Source of the DNA: Kiritimatiellia bacterium
GTDB taxonomy: Bacteria; Verrucomicrobiota; Kiritimatiellia; RFP12; UBA1067
DNA: 5,147 bases
Assembly: GCA_017629455.1 (NCBI GenBank)
Contig: JAGBXE010000225.1
Span: forward strand, 1 to 5,147
Reading direction: 5' to 3'
The notes below the pieces were generated by a model that saw nothing but the letters and a program-made list of their open reading frames with translations, did not search any database and was not told where the DNA came from. Below, piece by piece: positions 1 to 5,147 of this stretch (the stretch's first letter is position 1; every line of letters starts with the position of its first letter). The translations under genes were made by a program, and so were the position numbers.

Positions 1-133
1 AGAGGCGCTTTCTGCGCATCCTGCCGCGGATGGGCGCACTTCGATGGGTGTGCATAAGGAAGATAAAGAGCACACAGTCATTGATGACATACATAATTTA
101 ACAAACAAAAATAAGAAGGAAGAAACGAAATGA
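1..133 (+). CDS. 3' end of an unidentified upstream gene (partial)
   Basis: The frame starting at base 2 is open for 43 codons and ends in TGA at 131-133, overlapping the ATG of the next gene as ATGA. That arrangement is typical of translationally coupled neighbours. The encoded tail is hydrophilic and highly charged, ending in a Lys/Glu-rich stretch (NKNKKEETK), with no membrane segment or motif I recognise. No promoter resembling the two TGGTATAAT promoters of this window lies between this frame and the following gene, which fits co-transcription. A competing frame (3-101) is also open, and 43 codons is short enough to be open by chance, so the call rests mainly on the stop/start overlap. 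No function can be assigned. Confidence 0.4.
   Translation, partial: EALSAHPAADGRTSMGVHKEDKEHTVIDDIHNLTNKNKKEETK
116..120 (+). promoter_or_regulatory. Shine-Dalgarno site of the pseudopilin-like gene
   Basis: AAGGA lies 9 bases upstream of the ATG at 130, inside a purine-rich tract. It supports that start, which also gives the correct N-terminus for a prepilin. If the upstream reading frame is real, this site lies inside its last codons. Confidence 0.7.
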
Positions 134-1137
134 AGAAAGCATTCACATTGATAGAGCTGTTAATGGTCGTCGCGCTTATCGCGATTGTATCCACGTTAGC
201 GGTTAATAGGCTTAGCGGAGTAAGGGAATCGGCTTCGCGCAAGGTTTCGCTTGCAAATCAAAAGTCGGTTGAGCGTGCCGTTGAGGCGTTTCTTGCTGAA
301 GGTGGCAGGCTTAATCGCCTTGATTCGCTACTCTACGCAGGCGCCGGTGGCGCGCCTATATTTGGCTCGTCGGTAGCTGGCAGCCTTGATTATGCAAATG
401 CTTCAGATAAGCGCTCTAGTATAGGCGAGGATGCAAGCGATGCCGACTGGCTTTATTTAGGGCCTAAAGAGGACGATCCAAACGGCGTATATCGCGATCA
501 AAACAATTCTGGACTTACCGCCGATTTGCGCAAACTTCTTTGTAAGTTTACGCTTAGTGCAGCACAAGTTTCCGCGCTTGATTCTCGCTTGGGGCTTAAG
601 TATGTAATGGCTCATAACGCATATGCTAATGGATATCCGTCAGTTAACTATCCTGAAGACAGGGCATATGGCGATGGTACTGTTCCTAATGCCTCTGATG
701 GACTCGACCCGAACGATTCTGCTTGCGTCGCTACGCTTTTAACTAACGAGATGGTAGTTGCCGCGATAAACCCCATGTCGGATTTAGGCCGAACAGTTTA
801 TCAGGCGTGTGGGCAGGAGCTTATGAATACGAAGGGTTGGGGTGAGTATTACACCGAAGACGAAGTAAAGGCTGAACTTGCGGCAAATGGCGGTGCTCTT
901 TTGGCGTTTGGTTTGGGCGACAGTGCTGGAATTGTCGGCAAGGCCGATGCTGGCATTGAATCCGCCCCTTATGCTACATACGTTCAAAAGAAATATTATT
1001 CACGTTATATTTTGCTTATTCGCTTAAAGACGGTGGGCTCAGGTTCTGTTTCAGTTATTCTTCCCGAGTTTGCCGGCGTTCTTGACTGCTGCGGAAATAC
1101 AATACGAGCAGCGCAACATATAATCAAAAGAATGTAA
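130..1137 (+). CDS. Prepilin-type N-terminal cleavage/methylation domain protein (type II secretion/type IV pilin-like)
   Basis: This 335-residue protein has a class III signal: a short basic leader (MKKA), then FTLIELL with Phe5 as +1 and Glu9 as +5, then a hydrophobic helix to about residue 25. Family knowledge says a PilD-type peptidase cuts before the Phe and methylates it, and the helix packs into a pilus or pseudopilus. The residue before the cut is Ala rather than the usual Gly. The amphipathic helix continues to about residue 55. The remaining ~280 residues form a globular part I cannot assign to a named pilin subtype; it is much longer than a typical major pseudopilin of about 140-180 residues. 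It has five cysteines (138, 199, 227, 320 and 321), including a CC pair near the C-terminus. Large proteins with this head are numerous in PVC bacteria and often of unknown role. The start is fixed by the leader and by AAGGA at 116-120. A strong terminator follows 32 bases after the stop. The class call is secure; the specific role is unknown. Confidence 0.9.
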   Translation: MKKAFTLIELLMVVALIAIVSTLAVNRLSGVRESASRKVSLANQKSVERAVEAFLAEGGRLNRLDSLLYAGAGGAPIFGSSVAGSLDYANASDKRSSIGEDASDADWLYLGPKEDDPNGVYRDQNNSGLTADLRKLLCKFTLSAAQVSALDSRLGLKYVMAHNAYANGYPSVNYPEDRAYGDGTVPNASDGLDPNDSACVATLLTNEMVVAAINPMSDLGRTVYQACGQELMNTKGWGEYYTEDEVKAELAANGGALLAFGLGDSAGIVGKADAGIESAPYATYVQKKYYSRYILLIRLKTVGSGSVSVILPEFAGVLDCCGNTIRAAQHIIKRM

Positions 1138-1143
1138 GGTAGT

Positions 1144-1224
1144 AAATTAACCCAACTCAAAGGGTATTTTGAAGTTATTTTGGGGCCAGGCCCCAAAATA
1201 ACTTCATTTTTAGTGGGTAAATTT
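1144..1224. repeat. Outer inverted repeat enclosing the terminator palindrome
   Basis: AAATTAACCCA (1144-1154) and TGGGTAAATTT (1214-1224) are inverted copies matching at 10 of 11 positions. They flank the perfect palindrome at 1170-1206, so the 81-bp segment is a nested palindrome. It could be an extended RNA fold around the terminator or a small dispersed palindromic element. Neither can be decided from one copy. Confidence 0.5.
1170..1211 (+). terminator. Intrinsic terminator: long perfect hairpin plus T5
   Basis: The arms 1170-1187 and 1189-1206 are perfect reverse complements around a single central A at 1188, giving a 37-bp palindrome with core GGGGCCAGGCCCC. As RNA it forms a stem of about 17 bp with a CAG loop, directly followed by TTTTT at 1207-1211. 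It lies 32 bases after the stop of the pseudopilin-like gene and upstream of the next promoter, as expected for the end of that transcription unit. The side facing the reverse strand lacks a T-run, so it reads as one-directional. The stem is longer and more perfect than most terminators. Confidence 0.85.
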
Positions 1225-1260
1225 GTGATTATTAGCAAATAGGGTTTTTAGCTAGAGTAG

Positions 1261-1304
1261 TGAGTGATGAGTTGGAGGATTGAGTTGTGAGTGGGAGAGA
1301 GGAT
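1261..1304 (+). repeat. Imperfect tandem duplication, about 20-24 bp units, TGAGT motif
   Basis: TGAGT occurs at 1261, 1268, 1281 and 1288: two pairs with the same 7-base internal spacing, each pair followed by a GAGGAT (1275-1280) or GAGAGAGGAT (1295-1304) end. This looks like a unit of about 20 bases duplicated with small changes. It sits in a G/A/T-only block (about 1253-1333) with a single C at 1314, between the terminator and the promoter of the glycosidase gene. No reading frame or clear RNA fold was seen in it. Confidence 0.5.
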
Positions 1305-1330
1305 TGGGAGATACGTAAGAAGTGAGGAAA

Positions 1331-1339
1331 TGGTATAAT
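1331..1339 (+). promoter_or_regulatory. Extended -10 promoter of the glycosidase gene (TGGTATAAT)
   Basis: A perfect TATAAT (1334-1339) is preceded by TGG, matching the extended -10 pattern TGn-TATAAT. No convincing -35 lies about 17 bases upstream (near 1311-1316). The 10-mer ATGGTATAAT (1330-1339) recurs exactly before trpS. Transcription would be expected to begin near 1346-1348, which argues against the GTG at 1345 as a start and for a leader of about 30 bases ahead of the ATG at 1379. Confidence 0.75.
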
Positions 1340-1344
1340 TTACG

Positions 1345-4254
1345 GTGATTGTTCGTTTAAATCAAAAAGGAATTGAAAATGCAGTCAATCGTGAAATGTA
1401 TCGGATTAGGGTATTGGCTTTTTCGTCGTATGTCGCTCAGTCTCGTACTTTTGATGTTACTGTTTGGCGCGGCGAAACTACGACCATGATTATGAGCGAT
1501 TTCGCTCGTGTGGGGATAGCGCCCAAGGGTTTGGAAGTTAAGGTTGGAACGGCAAAAGAGGTCCGTTATCTGACAAGGCCTTACGGTACGCATTATCAGA
1601 CTTTGGCCGACCGCGTCGAGTGGGGCTCTACTGATGTCGGAGTTAAGGTGTTGTCCGTTTCTGCGTCGGCAGATATTAAAGCAGGCACCTATTATGCAGG
1701 TGACGTAAAGGTGACTGTTATCGACCGCGTTCTGCCGCCGGCAAAGGAATGGAAATTTTTCCTCGATCTGTGGCAGCACCCGTGGGCGGTTGCCAGGTAT
1801 TTCGGGGTCGAGCCGTTTTCGCCCGCTCACTATGAGAAGATGCGCCCGTTGTGGGAGACGCTTGCAAGTGCCGGGCAAAAGACGCTTACAGTTACGCTCC
1901 TTGATAGGCCTTGGGATAATCAATGCTACGACGCATACCGTTCAATGATTCGCCATATCAAGAAGATGGATGGCTCGTGGTGTTTTGATTATACTATTTT
2001 CGATCAATACGTTGAGTTTGGCCGTTCGTGCGGGCTTGGCCCGATAATCTCGTGCTACACGATGTGCCCTTGGGGGTATGTTGTTACATGGGAGGATGAG
2101 ATGGGAGAGCTGTATAAAATGCCAGCAATTCCGGGGACCGACGAATTTAAGGCTTACTGGAGCGATTTCCTTGAAGACTTTGCCGCACACCTTAAGGAGA
2201 AGGGCTGGTTCGATGATACTGTTGTAAGTATCGACGAGCGTATGCCTGATGATGTGCGCAATATCGCTTCTCTTATTCAGGAAAAAGCTCCTGGGCTTAA
2301 GATTGCTCTTGCCGGCAACCGCGCGCCGTCGGAGTTTGAAGGTATTGATATTTACCATTCATGCTTTGGCCTTAGCCATTTGACGGATAAGCTCATCGCC
2401 GAGGCATCATCGCGCCGCGAGAAGGGGATGATTACCACGTATTATGTTTGCTGCGGGCCTTTATATCCCAACACCATGTGCCACAACGAGCTGGAAGAAG
2501 CATATTGGCTTGGGGCGTATTCCGCGATGGTGGGCCTTGATGGCTTTTTGCGGTGGGCGTGGAACTCGTGGCCGCAGGATCCGATGCGCGATCTTTCTTA
2601 CACGGGAATTGGAGGTGGAGGCTGGAAGGCGGGAGACACATTCCTCGTTTATCCTGATGGCTCGCCCTCGCTTCGCTTCTTAGAGCTTCGCAATGGCATT
2701 GTCGCCTCTGAGAAGATTCGCATTCTCAAGGAGCAAGGCCTTTATTTGAAGGAAATTTCAGATTTTGCTTCCAAGGTGGATCGCGCGGCGGCTATTAAAA
2801 ATGAAGTGAACTTCTGGGATTTTAGGCGCAAGCTTCAGGGTATTGTCAATCATCAAGTTCAGGTAAAGCCTTCTCGTCCAACACCGCGTGCAGCCTTGTT
2901 GGAGAGGCTTAATAAGGGGCCTGAAATAATCGGCATTGTCCATTGGGGGCTTAATACGTATACAGACAGCGAGTGGGGCTTTGGCGATGCCAACCCTGAA
3001 TTTCTTAATCCAACAAAGTTTAACGCAGATCAAATAGTCTCCGGCGCTAAAGCTGGCGGCCTTGGGGGTTTAGTGATTGTTGCAAAACATCACGATGGCT
3101 TTTGCCTTTGGCCGACAAAGACTACCGATTACAACATTACTCAAACTCCGTTTTGGAAACAGGGTGTTAGCTTAACCCAAGGCTCTAAGGCGCAAGCTAA
3201 AGGTAGGGATTATATTAAGGAGATGGCAGACGCTTGCAAGAAACATGGGCTCAAGTTTGGCGTTTATGTTTCTCCGTGGGACCGCCACGATGCCGACTAC
3301 GGCAAAGCGGCGTATGTCGAAAAGTATCACGCCCAAATCAAGGAGCTTTTAGGTGGCGCGTACGGCGAAGTTTTCGAGATGTGGTTCGACGGGGCTAATG
3401 GCGGTGACGGCTATTACGGCGGTAGCCGCGGCGTTCGCTTTTTCAGAAGCGCCGACGACTATTACAGGTTTGACGAGATCTTCCGTTTTGTGCGCGAACT
3501 TCAGCCCAAGGTGACGATTTTCGCGGGCGAGAATGATGCTTCCGATTTGCGCTGGCCAGGCAACGAGCGCGGCATTCTGGACGAGAGTTCTCGCGCTACT
3601 ATCGATACGGTGGGCGGGTATGTTAACCGCCAGTACGGCAACCCCAATTATCGCCGCCAGATCAACAAGGGCTCACCTGCCGGGGCGTTTTTCCGTGTTT
3701 GCGAAGCCGATTTTCCGCTGCGCAAAGGCTGGTTCTGGCATGAGAAGGAAAACAATACACAAAAGAGCTCGGCATATCTTGCTAAGCTTTACACTCAAAG
3801 CGTCGGCAACGGCGGTGTGATGAATATCGGCCTTGCCCCCAACCGCGAAGGGCTTCTCGATGCGAAGGATGTGCAAACGCTTAAAGGATTTAATGTTTTA
3901 CTGAAGGCGCTTTTCGCAAATGAGGTTACGCGCGCAGGCGAAAGCTTTAACGTGGTCGTAATGAGCGAGGATATTGCCTTTGGCGAAAATGTTGATGCTT
4001 GGCGTTTGCTGGCAGACGGCAAGGAAGTTCTTGCAGGTACAGCAATTGGCCGTAAGCGTATTCGTCTTCTTCCTTCGCCAATAGCGTCGAAATCGTGCGA
4101 GATAAAGGTCGATAAGAAAGGCGGCAAAGTTAAGGGCCTTTCGCTCAAGCGCTATATTGTAGATGAAGAGCTAGTTAAGATTATTCTTAATGCCTCTACC
4201 GAATCTGGTGAAACAGATACGGCCAAATGGATGACGGCTCATCAACAGGATTAA
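1345..4254 (+). CDS. Two-domain glycosidase: DUF4091/GH123-like plus GH29 alpha-L-fucosidase, probable 5' frameshift
   Basis: Residues are numbered from GTG 1345 (969 aa). The N-terminal half (about 41-470) matches DUF4091/GH123-like proteins: WRGE at 41-44 in a beta domain, then a barrel from about 135 with the Asp-Glu pair D297-E298 expected for substrate-assisted beta-N-acetylgalactosaminidases, an aromatic RWAWNSW at 403-409 and GDTFLVYP at 430-437. A linker leads to GH29 (about 525-845): HWG at 533, KHHDGFCLWPTK (581-592), SPWDR (643-647), nucleophile candidate D682 in WFDGA, and acid/base candidate E741 in RWPGNERG. The last motif and the D-to-E context indicate the GH29-B (alpha-1,3/4-fucosidase) type. 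A beta-sandwich occupies about 850-955. Inferred role: removal of fucose and HexNAc from complex glycans such as mucin. The start is doubtful: GTG 1345 has no RBS and lies at or before the predicted transcript start. The likely original start is ATG 1379 in another frame, with a signal peptide. ATG 1396 is the first in-frame ATG. Domain calls are strong; the start and intactness are not. Confidence 0.9.
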   Translation: MIVRLNQKGIENAVNREMYRIRVLAFSSYVAQSRTFDVTVWRGETTTMIMSDFARVGIAPKGLEVKVGTAKEVRYLTRPYGTHYQTLADRVEWGSTDVGVKVLSVSASADIKAGTYYAGDVKVTVIDRVLPPAKEWKFFLDLWQHPWAVARYFGVEPFSPAHYEKMRPLWETLASAGQKTLTVTLLDRPWDNQCYDAYRSMIRHIKKMDGSWCFDYTIFDQYVEFGRSCGLGPIISCYTMCPWGYVVTWEDEMGELYKMPAIPGTDEFKAYWSDFLEDFAAHLKEKGWFDDTVVSIDERMPDDVRNIASLIQEKAPGLKIALAGNRAPSEFEGIDIYHSCFGLSHLTDKLIAEASSRREKGMITTYYVCCGPLYPNTMCHNELEEAYWLGAYSAMVGLDGFLRWAWNSWPQDPMRDLSYTGIGGGGWKAGDTFLVYPDGSPSLRFLELRNGIVASEKIRILKEQGLYLKEISDFASKVDRAAAIKNEVNFWDFRRKLQGIVNHQVQVKPSRPTPRAALLERLNKGPEIIGIVHWGLNTYTDSEWGFGDANPEFLNPTKFNADQIVSGAKAGGLGGLVIVAKHHDGFCLWPTKTTDYNITQTPFWKQGVSLTQGSKAQAKGRDYIKEMADACKKHGLKFGVYVSPWDRHDADYGKAAYVEKYHAQIKELLGGAYGEVFEMWFDGANGGDGYYGGSRGVRFFRSADDYYRFDEIFRFVRELQPKVTIFAGENDASDLRWPGNERGILDESSRATIDTVGGYVNRQYGNPNYRRQINKGSPAGAFFRVCEADFPLRKGWFWHEKENNTQKSSAYLAKLYTQSVGNGGVMNIGLAPNREGLLDAKDVQTLKGFNVLLKALFANEVTRAGESFNVVVMSEDIAFGENVDAWRLLADGKEVLAGTAIGRKRIRLLPSPIASKSCEIKVDKKGGKVKGLSLKRYIVDEELVKIILNASTESGETDTAKWMTAHQQD
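1367..1371 (+). promoter_or_regulatory. Shine-Dalgarno site pointing to ATG 1379, not to the main frame
   Basis: AAGGA is followed after 7 bases by ATG at 1379-1381, ideal spacing, and lies about 20 bases into the predicted transcript. That ATG is one frame away from the body of the glycosidase gene. The in-frame ATG at 1396 and GTG at 1345 have no comparable site, so this SD is the main evidence for a frameshifted 5' end. Confidence 0.65.
1379..1489 (+). other. Out-of-frame signal-peptide start of the glycosidase gene (frameshift remnant)
   Basis: The frame opened by ATG 1379 has a good SD and encodes 36 residues before TGA at 1487-1489. It begins MQSIVKCIGLGYWLF, a short basic start followed by a hydrophobic run. 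Moving back one base after TTT 1421-1423 (or restoring one T in the T5 run 1419-1423) continues as SSYVAQS then RTFDVTVWRGE. This gives a 22-residue signal peptide with an A-Q-S cleavage site ahead of the conserved WRGE. Left unshifted, the frame is also hydrophobic (MSLSLVLLMLLFGAA) but terminates, and it would lose WRGE. I favour a one-base loss, real or from sequencing, over a separate small gene or programmed frameshifting. Confidence 0.5.
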
Positions 4255-4276
4255 TAAGCACTTCGCTTAGGATACA

Positions 4277-4285
4277 TGGTATAAT
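4277..4285 (+). promoter_or_regulatory. Extended -10 promoter of trpS (TGGTATAAT)
   Basis: TGG-TATAAT is identical to the promoter at 1331-1339, and the shared stretch is ATGGTATAAT (4276-4285). Only 8 bases separate it from the trpS ATG at 4294, so the predicted transcription start (about 4292-4294) coincides with the start codon. No good -35 is visible. No terminator separates the glycosidase stop (4254) from this site, so some read-through into trpS is also possible. Confidence 0.75.
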
Positions 4286-4293
4286 ACGCAATT

Positions 4294-5147
4294 ATGAGAA
4301 TATTGACGGGAATTCAGCCTTCAGGCAAACTGCACTGGGGCAATTACTTTGGGGCGATGAAATCCATGTTCGACCTTCAATCGAAGGGCGACGTGTACAT
4401 GTTTATCGCAAACTTCCATGCCATGACGACTGTTCGCGACGCATCAAGCCTGAGGGACGCTACGCGCGAACTGGCGCTTGATTATTTGGCGTGCGGCCTT
4501 GATCCTGTTAAGTCGGTAATGTATCGCCAAAACGACGTTCCCGAAGTGCAAGAGCTTGCGTGGTGCCTTTCTTGCTTAACGCCGATGGGGCTTCTTGAGC
4601 GTTGTCATAGCTACAAAGATAAGATGGCTCATGGCTTTGAGGCGACGCACGGCCTTTTTGCGTACCCTGTGCTTATGGCTGCTGATATTCTTATTATGCA
4701 AGCCGACATAGTTCCTGTCGGCAAGGATCAAAAGCAGCACTTAGAGGTGACGCGTGATCTTGCGCAGAAGTTTAATAATGCCTACGGCGAGACATTTAAA
4801 TTGCCCGATGCCTATATCCCAGGCGCAGTTGCGACTATCCCTGGTACGGACGGCCAGAAAATGTCAAAGTCTTACAACAATACGATAGGGCTTTTTGATC
4901 CTTCCGTTAAAAAGAAGGTCATGGGTATCGTAACGGATTCCCAGCCTATGGAGGCGAGCAAGGAGCCAGAAGGCAATTCAATCTACGAGCTTTACAAACT
5001 CTTTGCTACGGAAGAGGAAGTCGCTGCCATGGCGGCTGCGTTCCGCGCCGGCGGCTATGGGTACGGCACTGCGAAGAAAGAGCTGTTGGCCGCGTACCAC
5101 AGGCTTTTCGATCCGTTCAAGGAGCGCCGCGAAGAGCTTTCCCGCGA
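4294..5147 (+). CDS. trpS: Tryptophanyl-tRNA synthetase, 3' end cut by the window
   Basis: The frame encodes 284 residues of a class I aminoacyl-tRNA synthetase that joins tryptophan to tRNA-Trp using ATP in the cytoplasm. Family members are usually about 330 residues, so roughly the last 50 lie beyond the window. It begins MRILTGIQPSGKLHWGNYFG, the standard TrpS N-terminus, with the HIGH-type signature as HWGN at 14-17. LMAADIL holds D131 at the position of the indole-contacting Asp of the Bacillus enzyme. VPVGKDQKQHLE follows at about 141-152, and KMSKS is at 189-193. All signature motifs are intact. The ATG at 4294 is the only start that keeps the family N-terminus; the next Met lies beyond the HWGN motif. 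There is no Shine-Dalgarno, and the -10 element ends 8 bases before the ATG, so the mRNA is predicted to be leaderless or nearly so. There is no room for a T-box or leader peptide in the 39-base gap after the glycosidase gene. Confidence 0.97.
   Translation, partial: MRILTGIQPSGKLHWGNYFGAMKSMFDLQSKGDVYMFIANFHAMTTVRDASSLRDATRELALDYLACGLDPVKSVMYRQNDVPEVQELAWCLSCLTPMGLLERCHSYKDKMAHGFEATHGLFAYPVLMAADILIMQADIVPVGKDQKQHLEVTRDLAQKFNNAYGETFKLPDAYIPGAVATIPGTDGQKMSKSYNNTIGLFDPSVKKKVMGIVTDSQPMEASKEPEGNSIYELYKLFATEEEVAAMAAAFRAGGYGYGTAKKELLAAYHRLFDPFKERREELSR

Noticed and set aside
13..38. Hairpin TGCGCATCC / GGATGGGCGCA as a possible terminator
   Set aside because: It has a two-base bulge and no T-run follows; it lies within the open frame that probably belongs to the upstream gene.
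92..97. CATAAT as a -10 box for the pseudopilin-like gene
   Set aside because: There is no TG extension and no -35 at a suitable distance; it is weaker than the two clear promoters in this window.
1005..1238. 77-codon reverse-strand frame across the pseudopilin end and terminator
   Set aside because: It spans the perfect palindrome and overlaps a real gene, with no RBS or recognisable product.
1416..1424. Programmed -1 frameshift at GCTTTTTC to join the two frames
   Set aside because: The zero-frame codons CTT TTT do not form a good slippery heptamer, as the P-site tRNA would mispair on GCT. A simple one-base indel in the T-run is the easier explanation.
1357..4148. Several reverse-strand and alternate-frame reading frames inside the glycosidase gene
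   Set aside because: They are shadows of a gene whose own frame carries conserved GH123-like and GH29 motifs; none has a recognisable domain or start site.
4255..4293. T-box riboswitch or attenuator controlling trpS
   Set aside because: Only 39 bases separate the genes, with no hairpin or T-box-like sequence, and the promoter abuts the start codon.
4227..4481. 84-codon + strand reading frame overlapping the glycosidase end and trpS
   Set aside because: It lies over the unmistakable TrpS N-terminus in another frame and has no motif of its own.

Overview
This window looks like a piece of a bacterial chromosome of roughly even GC. The likeliest group is the PVC superphylum, around Kiritimatiellota/Lentisphaerota, possibly a gut glycan degrader. 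That is an inference from gene content: a long pseudopilin-like protein next to a DUF4091/GH123-like plus GH29 glycosidase, and extended -10 promoters of the form TGGTATAAT. No marker gene proves it. All supported genes are on the + strand.

Layout. (1) Positions 1-133 probably hold the 3' end of an unidentified gene whose TGA overlaps the next ATG (ATGA). (2) Positions 130-1137 encode a 335-residue protein with a class III (prepilin) signal. (3) Positions 1138-1344 are intergenic. They contain a 37-bp perfect palindrome followed by T5 (intrinsic terminator), an outer inverted repeat around it, an almost cytosine-free block with a short tandem duplication, and a promoter. (4) Positions 1345-4254 encode a two-domain glycosidase: an N-terminal DUF4091/GH123-like half (putative hexosaminidase) and a C-terminal GH29 alpha-L-fucosidase half, with recognisable catalytic residues in both. 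Its 5' end looks frameshifted. A well-placed Shine-Dalgarno and ATG (1379) sit one frame away from the body of the gene, and one extra base in a T5 run (1419-1423) would join them into a protein with a signal peptide. (5) From 4294 to the window end lies the first 284 codons of trpS (tryptophanyl-tRNA synthetase). It is driven by a second ATGGTATAAT promoter so close to the ATG that the mRNA is predicted to be leaderless.

The genes do not form one pathway. The pseudopilin is an envelope or secretion protein, the glycosidase probably removes sugars from fucosylated, HexNAc-containing glycans, and trpS is housekeeping. The most notable points are the GH123-like/GH29 fusion, its apparent 5' frameshift, the long perfect palindrome, and the predicted leaderless trpS transcript sharing a promoter 10-mer with the glycosidase gene.
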